DNA of 64,000 nt from Streptomyces griseocarneus (GTDB lineage Bacteria; Actinomycetota; Actinomycetes; Streptomycetales; Streptomycetaceae), in the NCBI GenBank assembly GCA_003674045.1, contig PENC01000002.1, positions 496,001 to 560,000 of the forward strand. Direction: 5' to 3'. A program made the position numbers and the translations under genes. Position 1 is the first letter of the stretch. Each line of letters opens with the position of its first letter. The notes under the pieces were generated by a model. The model had not been told where the DNA came from and searched no databases. It was given only the letters and a program-made list of their open reading frames with translations. This document shows, piece by piece, positions 8,754 to 16,779 of this stretch.

Positions 8754-9341
8754 GTGTCCATCGCACTGATCGGCAGGACCGAGATGGCCGGCAATGACGA
8801 CCAGAGCTTCGACGAAATGTTCGAGCTTCTCTACGAGATCGTCCCCGAGGGCTACAAGGGCGAGATCGTCGGGGGGGCCATTCACATGTCGCCGCAGAGG
8901 CATACGCACTGGGCCGTCATCAAGGCTGTGCTGATTCAGCTCGTGAGGCGCTTCGGAGAGGACAGCATCATCGAGTGCGACGTCCGCCTCGATCTGCCGG
9001 GCTACCGCAACGGCTTCGTTCCGGACCTCTTCAAGCTGTCCGACGGCGCCGAGATGGACGCCAAGGGGAAGTGGCGCTACCAGGACGTCGAGTTCGTCTT
9101 CGAGGTGATCTCGCGCGAGACCGCCGACAACGACTATGGCAAGAAGAAGGCGGCCTACGCCGCCGGTGACGTCCCGGTCTACGTGATCGCGGACCCGTAC
9201 TCCGGCCAGTGCCACGTGCACACCGTCCCGAAGGACGGCGAGTACCGCGCCAACCGGACCCTCGACTTCGGCGACCCGATCGATCTGAGCGACACCCCTC
9301 TCGGCATCGTGCTCGCGACCGAGAAGTTCCCCCGGGACTGA
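8754..9341 (+). CDS. Uma2 family protein (DUF820, PD-(D/E)XK-like)
   Basis: The protein has 195 residues from a GTG at 8754 preceded by GGAGGAG; an ATG at 8784 is the alternative. The order GEIVGGAIHMSP, then YRNGFVPDLFKLSD, then VEFVFEVISRETADND and YGKKKAAYAAGDVPVYVIAD is that of the Uma2 family. Its Asp, Glu-Val-x-Ser and Lys residues form a PD-(D/E)XK nuclease-like core. These genes are abundant in Streptomyces and their role is not established. The gene stands alone between ramC and a stretch without clear genes, and no partner is visible. Confidence 0.8.
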   Translation: MSIALIGRTEMAGNDDQSFDEMFELLYEIVPEGYKGEIVGGAIHMSPQRHTHWAVIKAVLIQLVRRFGEDSIIECDVRLDLPGYRNGFVPDLFKLSDGAEMDAKGKWRYQDVEFVFEVISRETADNDYGKKKAAYAAGDVPVYVIADPYSGQCHVHTVPKDGEYRANRTLDFGDPIDLSDTPLGIVLATEKFPRD

Positions 9342-9720
9342 GCCCCGGCCCCTGGGGGCTCCGCGCCGGACCGCGGCGGTCAGAAGCGCTCGCGGTCGCC
9401 CGTCGGGTGGCCCTGCCAGGGGCCGACAGCCGAAGGACCGCCCCGGCCGGGGCCATGGCCGCCGTGCCGCCCGCGTCCCTCATGACGGCCCAGCCCCCAT
9501 GTATACGGTACGGAGAGACCGGCCTCGACGGCTGCGGCATGGCCTTCCTCCCCCACGTCTACGAATTCGGCCGGCGCTCCCCCGCGCCCCCCCCTTGGGC
9601 ACAGCGCGGACCGGAGGGTGTGGGAGGGCCACCTCGAACCGGCCGGGTGACGGGGCGATCGGCGAGGAGCCGGGCCCCGTACTCGCTAGGGTGTGGGCAG
9701 TGCCGACCTCTTGGAGGATT
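9342..9720. other. Stretch without a supported gene
   Basis: No convincing coding sequence is seen. The segment around 9500-9570 looks weakly protein-like in one frame but has no start, stop or family match that I trust. A TAGGGT -10-like element near 9689 precedes the small gene that follows. Confidence 0.4.
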
Positions 9721-9802
9721 CGTAAGCGACAAACAGCGGGACCGCATCCTCGGTGAGGCCCGCGAACAGTCCGGATACTCAGGGCCTGTCCCGGCACGGA
9801 CC

Positions 9803-10048
9803 GTGGCGGCTATCGGGGCAGCACTGACGGAGAACCGCCGCCGCACGTACCGGGACGAGCTGGAACGACTCGGCGACGGGGCGGCATTCGACGCGTTCCT
9901 CGACGACTGGTGGGTGCAAGCCGTAGCCGACAGCGCCGACGAGGACTCCCGCGAAGCGGCCGTTGACTGCGCCGACATCGCCATCGCCCTGCTTGTGAAG
10001 GCCAACCCGGGGCCGACGTTCACGACGGCCGAGGCACCCCGGGCCTGA
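9803..10048 (+). CDS. Small hypothetical protein (start uncertain)
   Basis: The frame is clear but the start is not. A good GGAGG lies at 9713-9717, yet the codon at the right place is GTA at 9721-9723 rather than GTG, as if the start had been lost. The next in-frame start is the GTG at 9803, giving 81 residues, MAAIGAALTENRRRTYRDEL then FDAFLDDWWVQAVADSADED. The composition is acidic and helical, like small antitoxin-type or DUF6247-like proteins of Streptomyces; this is a guess. A 44-base segment (9841-9884) is nearly identical to one at 13734-13777 in a broken relative, so the two flank the methyltransferase/XRE block. Confidence 0.5.
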   Translation: MAAIGAALTENRRRTYRDELERLGDGAAFDAFLDDWWVQAVADSADEDSREAAVDCADIAIALLVKANPGPTFTTAEAPRA

Positions 10049-10067
10049 TACTCGACCGGTCAGATCG

Positions 10068-10658
10068 TCACGAGGCCACACCCGCCTCGGCGGCAGCGGC
10101 GAGGACGAGGTCCCGATACGGCAGGTCCACCGTCGGGTGGTCCGACACCCCGAGCGCCGTCTCGGTCCTCTCGACGAGCTTGGCCGCGACGGCCGCTTCG
10201 AGGCCGATGACTTCCGTCTCCACGAAGGTGCCGACCCCGGCCACCACGTCGATGGCCACCACGACAGCAGGCTGGTCGGGGTGACGGAAAACCGTGCGGT
10301 TCTTCTTCACACGCGCCAGCCGACGCATACCGATGCTCTCCATCAGCCGGTTCGCCGACAAGGCTTGCCCAACGTCTGCCAGGGCCACGTTCGTCTCCTC
10401 CTTGGAGATCACGTCATCGGAGCTGTGAGTCAGGCCGGTGGTCGACGGCTTGTACGTGATCTCCGCGAAGTCCCCACGGGAGCGCACCCGCAGACACTCC
10501 ACCGTCTCCATGTAATCCACATCGGGACGGCTGTAGTAGACGTCCGTCTCCGTGACCGGCCCGGCCGCATACCACCCAGCAGCCTCCAACACCCGGACCA
10601 ACCCCTCCCCGCCATCGGGGAGCCGCCGCTTGCGCTCCACTTCAATCTTCTTCTCCAC
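10068..10658 (-). CDS. CYTH-domain protein (class IV adenylate cyclase-like)
   Basis: The protein has 196 residues from a GTG at 10658. Its ribosome binding site GGAGGG overlaps the stop codon of the methyltransferase gene, so the two are coupled. The start of the CYTH fold is visible: IEVERKRRLPD carries the ExExK-type motif, followed by TDVYYSRPDVDYMETVECLR, EITYKPS, and late acidic strands VVVAIDVVAGVGTFVETEVI. CYTH proteins bind triphosphates with divalent metal and act as CyaB-type cyclases, thiamine triphosphatases or polyphosphate enzymes. Which of these applies cannot be told here. Pairing with a methyltransferase gene suggests a joint role. Confidence 0.8.
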   Translation of the reverse strand: MEKKIEVERKRRLPDGGEGLVRVLEAAGWYAAGPVTETDVYYSRPDVDYMETVECLRVRSRGDFAEITYKPSTTGLTHSSDDVISKEETNVALADVGQALSANRLMESIGMRRLARVKKNRTVFRHPDQPAVVVAIDVVAGVGTFVETEVIGLEAAVAAKLVERTETALGVSDHPTVDLPYRDLVLAAAAEAGVAS

Positions 10659-10662
10659 CTGG

Positions 10663-12045
10663 TCACCCTCCGGAATTGATCGCCGAATACACCCGAGCCA
10701 GAGCGGCCTTGCTGCACCACTGTTGAAGACAGCGCATCCCCTCTCCCAACGATCGGGAGTCGCCTGCCGGGATGTTCGAAAACAACACCAGCTGCTTCGC
10801 GTCCTTCAGTGGATTGGGCAGGTTCCGCCGCAGGTAACGGTTGTAGTAGGCCCGATCCCGCTGGATCACATCCGCCACTGTCACCGGCATGAGTACGGTC
10901 CGCTCGCCCTGCCGGGCCTCGGTGGAGCTGACCGCGAAGGCCGCCAGCAGTACGTCGAGCGTCATGTACGCGTACGTCTCCCGGCCCTCTCGGGTGACCC
11001 AGCTTTCCCAGATCTCCGAGCATGCCTCGTCGCCTCGCCCGGCCAGGTCCAGGAACGCCGACAGCGCGATATCGGTGCACTCGTCGAAGATGTCGCCGTC
11101 CACCGTGTAGTGGTCCGTGTACCGCTCGCTCACGGCGAGCAGCATTGCCCTCTGCGACGCCGGGAGCCAATCAGTGTCCGCCAGCGCGTAGTGGACCCGC
11201 TTGTGTCCGTGCCTGGCGTCGATCCAGTCCGATGCAAGCGGGCCTTCCAGATATGGGACGAACCCGAGCGCACCGGAGCGCCAGAGGTGATCCCGCAGGG
11301 TGATGTAGTGCCGTTGGATCTCTCGGAAGATCCCTACCGGGGCCGAGACCAGCGCGCTCGTCGTATCGCGCAACTCCTCGGCCGGAACGATCCGCGAGTC
11401 CTGCCGGAAGACCGTCAAGTCGGCGGACCGGTGATACGGGTGCGTCCCCTCCCGCAGGTACTGCGGGAGGAACATCCGCAGGAACCGCACCCAGGCCAGT
11501 GCGCTGTAGGTCTGCACGACCCGGTCATGGAGGGACGGGGCCTTGACCGCGTACACATCCCGATAAGCGAACATGCCGCCAGGGCGCAGCACCGCGGGGA
11601 TCGTACGAATCATGTCGTGCAGTCCGCGGTAGCCGTCACCGTAGGAGTAGACCTCGTGCATCAGCGCCGAAGCGGTGACCACGTCCACCGGCTCGCCAAC
11701 GACGTCCGCGAGGTCCTGGGCGAAACCGGTGACGAGGTCGCACGTGCCCACGCGACTGAAATCCTCCAAGGCGGATGTCAGTGAAACCGACACCACTCCA
11801 GGGGCCTCCACGACGGTGAGGTGGACGTCCTTGTCCCGGTGGTGGCCCGCTGCGAGCTGCGAGGCCAGGAAGGCGACAGCCGACCCGCCACCCGGCCCGA
11901 CCTCCACCAGCCGCGGACTGTTGGTCACCGTGCGCTCCAGGGCTCGGAGCGCGAGGAACGCCTTCTCCTCCCCGTGGGCGTTGGCCGCGATGTCGAGATA
12001 GCCGGGCTCCGTCTTCAGCGTGGCCGAGAACGTCGCAGCAGACAT
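10663..12045 (-). CDS. SAM-dependent methyltransferase, large
   Basis: The protein has 460 residues from an ATG at 12045 preceded by AAGGAG; the frame is open for 70 codons upstream without a ribosome binding site. Residues about 45-60 hold the SAM-binding motif RLVEVGPGGGSAVAFLASQL. The rest of a Rossmann-fold methyltransferase follows (VTASALMHEVYSYGDG, TIPAVLRPGGMFAYRDVYAV). A long C-terminal part (about residues 230-460) has no motif I recognise. It overlaps into the CYTH gene, and it diverges from an XRE regulator across paired direct repeats. The substrate is unknown. Confidence 0.7.
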   Translation of the reverse strand: MSAATFSATLKTEPGYLDIAANAHGEEKAFLALRALERTVTNSPRLVEVGPGGGSAVAFLASQLAAGHHRDKDVHLTVVEAPGVVSVSLTSALEDFSRVGTCDLVTGFAQDLADVVGEPVDVVTASALMHEVYSYGDGYRGLHDMIRTIPAVLRPGGMFAYRDVYAVKAPSLHDRVVQTYSALAWVRFLRMFLPQYLREGTHPYHRSADLTVFRQDSRIVPAEELRDTTSALVSAPVGIFREIQRHYITLRDHLWRSGALGFVPYLEGPLASDWIDARHGHKRVHYALADTDWLPASQRAMLLAVSERYTDHYTVDGDIFDECTDIALSAFLDLAGRGDEACSEIWESWVTREGRETYAYMTLDVLLAAFAVSSTEARQGERTVLMPVTVADVIQRDRAYYNRYLRRNLPNPLKDAKQLVLFSNIPAGDSRSLGEGMRCLQQWCSKAALARVYSAINSGG

Positions 12046-12159
12046 CTGTACTCCTTGCCTGGGCTTCGGCTGTCCTGAGCCCTTGGTCGACAACCCCGGC
12101 CGACCGGCGGGGATATTTGCGAGTACAGCCCAACCATTCGGTAGGAGCCACGAGTTGGA

Positions 12160-12180
12160 TGTAGTCCCGGTGTAGTCCCG
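12160..12180. promoter_or_regulatory. Tandem direct repeat, 11-bp period (candidate operator)
   Basis: TGTAGTCCCG occurs at 12160-12169 and again at 12171-12180, one helical turn apart. It lies in the divergent region between the methyltransferase and the XRE gene. A TAGGCT -10-like element follows at about 12194. It is the natural candidate for binding by the adjacent XRE protein. Confidence 0.5.
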
Positions 12181-12221
12181 TGCGGCGCGACGGTAGGCTC
12201 GGAGCATGCCCAGATGATGGG

Positions 12222-13544
12222 ATGAAGTCCGTGGACCTCGTGATCCGTCACCCACTCACCTACGCCCGTCGGATGCGCGACTGGTCGCAAGCAGATCTGG
12301 CGGCCCGGATGCGCGCAGCGGCCCGCCTCCGGGGACTGCGTTCAGGAGTGGACCGCCAACGGGTGTGGAAGTGGGAGACCCGCCGCGCTCTGCCCGATGC
12401 GGACTCCCAAGCACTCCTGGCCGACGCCTTCGGCATCGACTTGACCCTCGTCCACGCGCTCGGCTGGCCGGACTGGCTCCCCGGAGGAGACGAGACCCGC
12501 CCGCTCGCCGCGCGCTCCGCACCTACCGCGCTCAGAGAGGCCATTGCAGCCCGTATGGACCGCCGCAATTTCGTCGCCTACACCGCCGCGTCCCTCACCG
12601 GATTCGCCCTCGAATGGGCCACGACCTCACCCGCCGCCTTCGCCGCAGCTCGCCAGGGGCGACCGGTGGACTCCGACCTGGTGAGCTCCATGGAGGCCAT
12701 CAGCAGAAGCCTGACCACCGCGCCGACGGCGCAGCGCCAATACACCGCCCCGCTTCTCGACGACCAGTTGTCGATCGTCACGGGCCTCATCGGCGAGGGA
12801 CGCTACACCGAACAGGTCGGCGAGCGGCTGCACCTGCTCGCCGCGTCACTGGCGCAGACGGTCGGCTGGCACCGCTTCGACCACGGACAGCACGCCGCTG
12901 CGGCGCGCTTCTGGCACGCCGCGGTGCACTCCGCCCATACTGCGGGCGACCGTGACCTCGGGGCCGGGGTCCTGTCCGACCTCGCCTATCAGGCACTGTG
13001 GCTGCACGATCCCTCTACAGCGGCATCCGTCCTGGACCGTGCCCTGCGCAGGCCTCTGCACCCGGCCGCACGATCGGTGCTGTACCTGCGCAAAGCCCGC
13101 GCCCACGCCGCCCTCGGCGAGGAGCGCGCCTGCACCCGGGCGCTCGAAGCGGCGGAGCACGTCTTCGAGAGGGCGGCCGACGCGGGAACGGCACCCTCGT
13201 GGTGCACGTGGATGTCCCACTCCGACCTCGCCGTGGACGCGGGCCGATGTCTGCTCGATCTCGGCCACACCCGCCAAGCCCACGCCCTGATCCAGGAGGG
13301 CACCGGCGTGCTTCCTCTGGCCCGGGAGAAGACGCGGGCCGTGTTCCTCGCCTACGAAGCCGAGAACTACCTGCGTGGAGGAGAGATCGACCAGGCCGCG
13401 CACGCCGCGCACACAGCGTTCACCATGGCGGACAGCATCGGGGCGCCACGCTGCACAGCACTGATCCGGGGACTCGCCCCCGGCTTCAGGAAGCACAGGG
13501 AGGCTCCCGGGGTCGAGCGGCTCCTCGACGCGATCCGCGCCTGA
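12222..13544 (+). CDS. XRE-family regulator with TPR-like C-terminal domain
   Basis: The protein has 440 residues from an ATG at 12222; there is no clear ribosome binding site, and the promoter lies close by. Residues 10-70 form an XRE helix-turn-helix (LTYARRMRDWSQADLAARMR then VDRQRVWKWETRRALPDADS). Residues about 100-440 are helical TPR-like repeats, for example ERACTRALEAAEHVFERA and AREKTRAVFLAYEAENYLRG. This layout is common in Streptomyces regulators that respond to a small ligand or peptide. It diverges from the methyltransferase/CYTH operon and probably controls it through the 11-bp repeats between them. Confidence 0.7.
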   Translation: MKSVDLVIRHPLTYARRMRDWSQADLAARMRAAARLRGLRSGVDRQRVWKWETRRALPDADSQALLADAFGIDLTLVHALGWPDWLPGGDETRPLAARSAPTALREAIAARMDRRNFVAYTAASLTGFALEWATTSPAAFAAARQGRPVDSDLVSSMEAISRSLTTAPTAQRQYTAPLLDDQLSIVTGLIGEGRYTEQVGERLHLLAASLAQTVGWHRFDHGQHAAAARFWHAAVHSAHTAGDRDLGAGVLSDLAYQALWLHDPSTAASVLDRALRRPLHPAARSVLYLRKARAHAALGEERACTRALEAAEHVFERAADAGTAPSWCTWMSHSDLAVDAGRCLLDLGHTRQAHALIQEGTGVLPLAREKTRAVFLAYEAENYLRGGEIDQAAHAAHTAFTMADSIGAPRCTALIRGLAPGFRKHREAPGVERLLDAIRA

Positions 13545-13674
13545 CCGGCACCGGCGGGTCGTTCTTGGGCCGCCCGATCGGGCATCGCAGCCTGAGTACA
13601 CGGGACCTCAGGCCGAGCCGGGGTCGTCTTTGGAGCTCTCCCCTGTCTCCGCTCGGAAGGCGGTGTCCGCAGTC

Positions 13675-13973
13675 ATGGCAATCTCAGTCAATGACGGGGC
13701 ACGGTCGCTGCTCGCCGCCCTGACAGAGCACCGCCGCACGTACCGGGACGGGCTGGAACGACTCGGCGATGGGGCGGCCGTCGGCGGCTGTGGGACGAGA
13801 CCGAGGCCGCCCACGCCTGGTGGACGGAGCAGGGGCGGCCGGGGTTCAGCAGCTTCGGCCTGACCATCGATCAGGCGGGGCAGCACGTGTGGCTCGGAGA
13901 GCCGGGCAACCGGATCAACGCCCCCGCACCCGACCGGGCAGCGGATCACCTATTCACGATCGGGCCGAGGTAG
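13675..13973 (+). pseudogene. Frameshifted or chimeric small gene, relative of the one at 9.8-10.0 kb
   Basis: An ATG at 13675 opens a frame with LTEHRRTYRDGLERLGDGAA, nearly the same as the gene at 9.8 kb. After about 13781 that frame becomes Pro/Arg-rich nonsense, while the -1 frame becomes protein-like (RLWDETEAAHAWWTEQ then GLTIDQAGQHVWLGEPGN) and ends at a TAG at 13971-13973. That second frame has no start of its own. The simplest reading is a gene broken by a frameshift or by a deletion that fused two parts. Its 3' end overlaps the convergent SDR gene by 28 bases. Confidence 0.6.
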
Positions 13974-14725
13974 GTGCCGCCGGAGACGTCGATGCTCTGG
14001 CCGGTCACCCAGCGCCCCTGCGGGCCCACCAGGAAGCCCACCACATCCGCGACGTCCTCCGGCTCGCCGATCCGTCCGAGCGCGGTGATCGACTCAAGCC
14101 CGGCCATCGCCTCGGGAGCGGCGGTCCACCCGGCGGTCATGCCGGTCAGCACCACCCCGGGTTCGACCGTGTTCACCGTGATCCCGCGTCGGCCCAGTTC
14201 GTTGGCGAGCGACGGGCCGAGGGCGGCCAGCGCCGCCTTGGTGACGGTGTAGCCGATCTGGAGGTGATTGGCGATCCGGGTGGCCGCCGAGCCCATGTTG
14301 ACGATCCGGCCGCCGTCCCGCAGCAGCGGCAGCGCTCGCTGGATCACGAAGACCGGCGTGCTCACGTTGACCGTCAGAAGCCGCTCCCATTCCTCCTCTG
14401 TGAGCTGCCCGATCGAGCTGGCCGAGTGGATACCCGCGTTGTTGACCAGGATGTCCAGGCCGTCCGCGCCGTGGTCCGCCAGCCCGGCGGTGAGCCCCTC
14501 GAACAACGAGTCCACCGCACCGCTCTCGCCGAACCTGGCCCGCACCGCGAACGCCCGGCCCCCGGCCTTGCCGATCAGCGCCACGGTCTCCGCGGCGGCC
14601 GCGTCGTCGTCGCCGTAGTGGACCGCGACCAGCGCCCCCTCGGCGGCGAGCCGCAGGGCGACCGCCCGCCCGATCCCACGCGAGCCGCCTGTCACCAGTG
14701 CGGTCCTGCCGTCCAGTTCCCCCAC
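13946..14725 (-). CDS. SDR family oxidoreductase
   Basis: The protein has 259 residues from a GTG at 14725, set 8 bases after AAGGGAG; a TTG two codons earlier is too close to the site. It is a classical short-chain dehydrogenase: cofactor motif TGGSRGIGRA, structural NNAG in ILVNNAGIHSAS, catalytic Ser in NMGSAATR and the YxxxK pair in YTVTKAALAALG. The C-terminus SIDVSGGTYLGP is typical of 3-oxoacyl-reductase-like members. VAVHYGDDD after the second strand suggests NADP preference. The substrate is unknown and no pathway genes are adjacent. Confidence 0.85.
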   Translation of the reverse strand: MGELDGRTALVTGGSRGIGRAVALRLAAEGALVAVHYGDDDAAAAETVALIGKAGGRAFAVRARFGESGAVDSLFEGLTAGLADHGADGLDILVNNAGIHSASSIGQLTEEEWERLLTVNVSTPVFVIQRALPLLRDGGRIVNMGSAATRIANHLQIGYTVTKAALAALGPSLANELGRRGITVNTVEPGVVLTGMTAGWTAAPEAMAGLESITALGRIGEPEDVADVVGFLVGPQGRWVTGQSIDVSGGTYLGPIVNR

Positions 14726-14820
14726 GATCAACTCTCCCTTCGTGTCGCCAAAAAGGCGAAGGTGTCCAGGATCAGTGTGTGACGACCGATCCGAACACCC
14801 TCTTGTTGTTCTTCGGGGCG

Positions 14821-15141
14821 CTATACGGCCATCTCCCTGTGCGGGATCTGCGCGCAGTGCCGCTCCCACGCCGTGCGGTACGTGGCGGCGTGGGCGGGGT
14901 ACCCGAACTCGCCGGCCTCGCCGATGGCGGCCCGGTAGCGGTCGCAGATACCGCACTCCTCCCGGGTCGGCCAGGCGGGTGGGCCGCCGGTGTGGGGTAC
15001 GGGAGGCGCTTCCGCCAGACCACGGAAGGGCAGGGGGACCGGCTCCTGGGCCCGCTCGTGGCTGATGGGCTCTTCCAGGGTGACCACATCGCGCCTGGTC
15101 AGGCGCAGGAAGCGACGAATCAGCCCGCCGAGGCCCCTCAC
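14821..15141 (-). CDS. Small Cys-motif protein of the XRE/DUF397 locus A
   Basis: The protein has 106 residues from a GTG at 15141 that overlaps the stop of the preceding small gene (GTGA). The C-terminal half reads PHTGGPPAWPTREECGICDR and then YRAAIGEAGEFGYPAHAATY. The block PHTGGPP followed by a Cys-x2-Cys pair recurs in the protein at 31109-31327, which sits in the same position in locus B. A Cys pair and a His may bind metal. No function is known to me. Coupling to the 52-residue gene and divergence from an XRE/DUF397 pair point to a WhiJ/AbaA-like regulatory group. Confidence 0.65.
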   Translation of the reverse strand: MRGLGGLIRRFLRLTRRDVVTLEEPISHERAQEPVPLPFRGLAEAPPVPHTGGPPAWPTREECGICDRYRAAIGEAGEFGYPAHAATYRTAWERHCAQIPHREMAV

Positions 15142-15296
15142 GACTCGGACTCGGTGTCGACGTCTCCCGCTTCTTCCGGGCGGACCTCCGACGGTTCCTC
15201 CACGAGCGGGTGCTCGGCCTTGAGGCGCTGCTGGAGCGTCGGCTTCTTCGGCAGGGGCGGCAGCGGGGCGACGGCGGTACCGGGGAAACAGAGCAT
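15138..15296 (-). CDS. Small acidic protein of locus A
   Basis: The protein has 52 residues from an ATG at 15296 with GGAG 7 bases upstream. It begins MLCFPGTAVAPLPPLPKK, and the second half is acidic (VEEPSEVRPEEAGDV). Its start resembles MPICPGTAVTVAGRP at the front of the 131-residue protein in locus B, so the two are probably related and this one is shortened. It is coupled to the downstream Cys-motif gene by a four-base overlap. Function is unknown. Confidence 0.55.
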   Translation of the reverse strand: MLCFPGTAVAPLPPLPKKPTLQQRLKAEHPLVEEPSEVRPEEAGDVDTESES

Positions 15297-15619
15297 GGGG
15301 CATCTCCATGTGAGCAGGTACGGGTGGGTGCGCGACGGTTCGCCGCGCATGGAATCGGCCGGGTTGGCGCTGATGTGATGCGCGTCGCCTCGACATGAGC
15401 AGCATGACCGCGCGCGGATCGGCTGCGCAATATTGGGGCGCCAACAGACAAGGAAAGAAAGTCTGTTCTATCGACATGCAAACCCAACTGGCGCCAGACT
15501 GCACCCAGATGGAGAGTTTCAGCCCCCAACAGCACTACATGCACACCCAGTTACCCCACCAAGGGATCTAATTGGAGCTGCCGAGCACCCGACAGCCAAC
15601 AGGAAGGCGAAACAACAGA
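15297..15619. promoter_or_regulatory. Divergent regulatory region of locus A
   Basis: This gap of 323 bases is poorer in GC than its surroundings. It holds two short palindromes, TTGG-GGCG-CCAA at 15433-15444 and CTGGCGCCAG at 15488-15497. Both have the TGG...CCA form, so they may be operators for the adjacent XRE protein. No gene is supported inside it. Confidence 0.4.
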
Positions 15620-16489
15620 ATGCCGACCGTGCCACTCGTCCCCACCCTTCGCCGCCGACGTCTCGGCGAGGCCCTACGCCGCTTCCGCAACGACGCCGGT
15701 CTCACCATCGAGCAGGCAGCCATCCTCATGGGATGGGACAACAGCAAGCTCTCCAGAATCGAGAACGCCAAGGTCCACATCCGCCCCGTCGAAGCGGCCA
15801 AGCTTCTCGGCACCTACGGCGTGGACGCCCCGGATGTGCTGATGGCGATCGAGGCGCTGGCCAGGGATGCGGGCAAGAGGGGCTGGTGGACGACGTACGG
15901 CAGCGTGGTCGACGCACACATCAAGGACTACTTGTCGTTGGAGTCGGACGCCGAGAGCACTCGCATCTGCTCCATGAACCTGATCCCCGGCCTGCTGCAG
16001 ACAGGCGGGTACGCCCGGGAGTTCATCACCGCCTCGTCATTCTGGCGCCCTCAGGAGGAAGTCAACGCCCTCGTCGAGGTCCGCAAGGCGCGCCAATCCG
16101 TGCTCACCGCCCGCGACGGCAGGCCACCGCTGAACTTCTGGGCTGTCATCCACGAGTCGGTGCTGCACCAACGCTTCGTGTCCCAGCCTTCCCTCATGCG
16201 CGAGCAATTGCGGCACCTGCTGGACATGACCGACCTGCCGAACATCACGATCCAGCTCATGCCTATGGCGATGGCGCCGAACCCCGGCATGGTCAGCCTG
16301 TTCGAAGTCGTCCGGTTCCCCGCTCCGTGGCCGACAGTCGTCCTGACGGAAAATTTGATGGGCGGGCAGTTCGTCGAGGGCACCGAACATGTAGACCTCT
16401 TCACGAAGGCGTTCGAGCGCATCGTCGCCGCCGCACTCCCCGTGGACGACTCCCGGGAAATCATCAGAGACGTCATGAAGAAGGACTAG
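15620..16489 (+). CDS. XRE/DUF5753 regulator, locus A
   Basis: The protein has 289 residues from an ATG at 15620 with GGAAGG upstream. Residues about 10-70 form an XRE helix-turn-helix (LRRFRNDAGLTIEQAAILMG then NSKLSRIENAKVHIRP). The remainder is the DUF5753 domain, with ICSMNLIPGLLQTGGYAREF, VLTARDGRPPLNFWAVIHES and MREQLRHLLDMTDLPNITIQ. This is the WhiJ/AbaA-OrfA type of Streptomyces regulator, known to work with a small DUF397 partner encoded next door. Here that partner starts two bases after the stop. It probably controls the divergent small genes. Confidence 0.85.
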   Translation: MPTVPLVPTLRRRRLGEALRRFRNDAGLTIEQAAILMGWDNSKLSRIENAKVHIRPVEAAKLLGTYGVDAPDVLMAIEALARDAGKRGWWTTYGSVVDAHIKDYLSLESDAESTRICSMNLIPGLLQTGGYAREFITASSFWRPQEEVNALVEVRKARQSVLTARDGRPPLNFWAVIHESVLHQRFVSQPSLMREQLRHLLDMTDLPNITIQLMPMAMAPNPGMVSLFEVVRFPAPWPTVVLTENLMGGQFVEGTEHVDLFTKAFERIVAAALPVDDSREIIRDVMKKD

Positions 16490-16491
16490 AA

Positions 16492-16710
16492 ATGGATCGC
16501 AAGGAAGACCTCTACGCCCTCGACCTGAGCGGCGCCTCTTGGCGCAAGTCGCCCGACAGCAACGGCGGCCAGTCGTGCGTCGAGATAACCGACCTCCCCC
16601 ACGGCGGCATGGCCATCCGCGACTCGAAGAACCCCCACCGCCCCGACCTGCGCTACACCGCCGACGAGTGGGAAGCCTTCCGAGCAGGGATAATCAACGG
16701 GACTTTGTGA
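16492..16710 (+). CDS. DUF397 protein, locus A
   Basis: The protein has 72 residues from an ATG at 16492, two bases after the XRE gene. The DUF397 signature is clear: ASWRKSPDSNGGQSCVEI, AIRDSKNP, and DEWEAFRAGI near the end. DUF397 proteins act with their neighbouring XRE/DUF5753 regulator, probably as a bound cofactor or antagonist. A strong terminator follows directly, so the two genes form a closed unit. Confidence 0.88.
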   Translation: MDRKEDLYALDLSGASWRKSPDSNGGQSCVEITDLPHGGMAIRDSKNPHRPDLRYTADEWEAFRAGIINGTL

Positions 16711-16720
16711 TCCGACGACT

Positions 16721-16757
16721 CGAGGGGCCTCCCCGGACGCAGCGGGGAGGCCCCTCG
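16721..16757 (+). terminator. Strong hairpin terminator after locus A
   Basis: A perfect 15-bp stem begins CGAGGGGCCTCCCCG, with a 7-base loop GACGCAG and the exact complement after it. It starts 11 bases after the DUF397 stop. There is no T-run. Confidence 0.8.
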
Positions 16758-16779
16758 CCATGACTTTCCAGAGGGATAC

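Noticed and set aside
12046..12255. Seventy extra N-terminal codons of the methyltransferase
   Set aside because: They lack a ribosome binding site, run across the divergent promoter repeats, and look non-coding. The ATG at 12045 has AAGGAG at the right distance.
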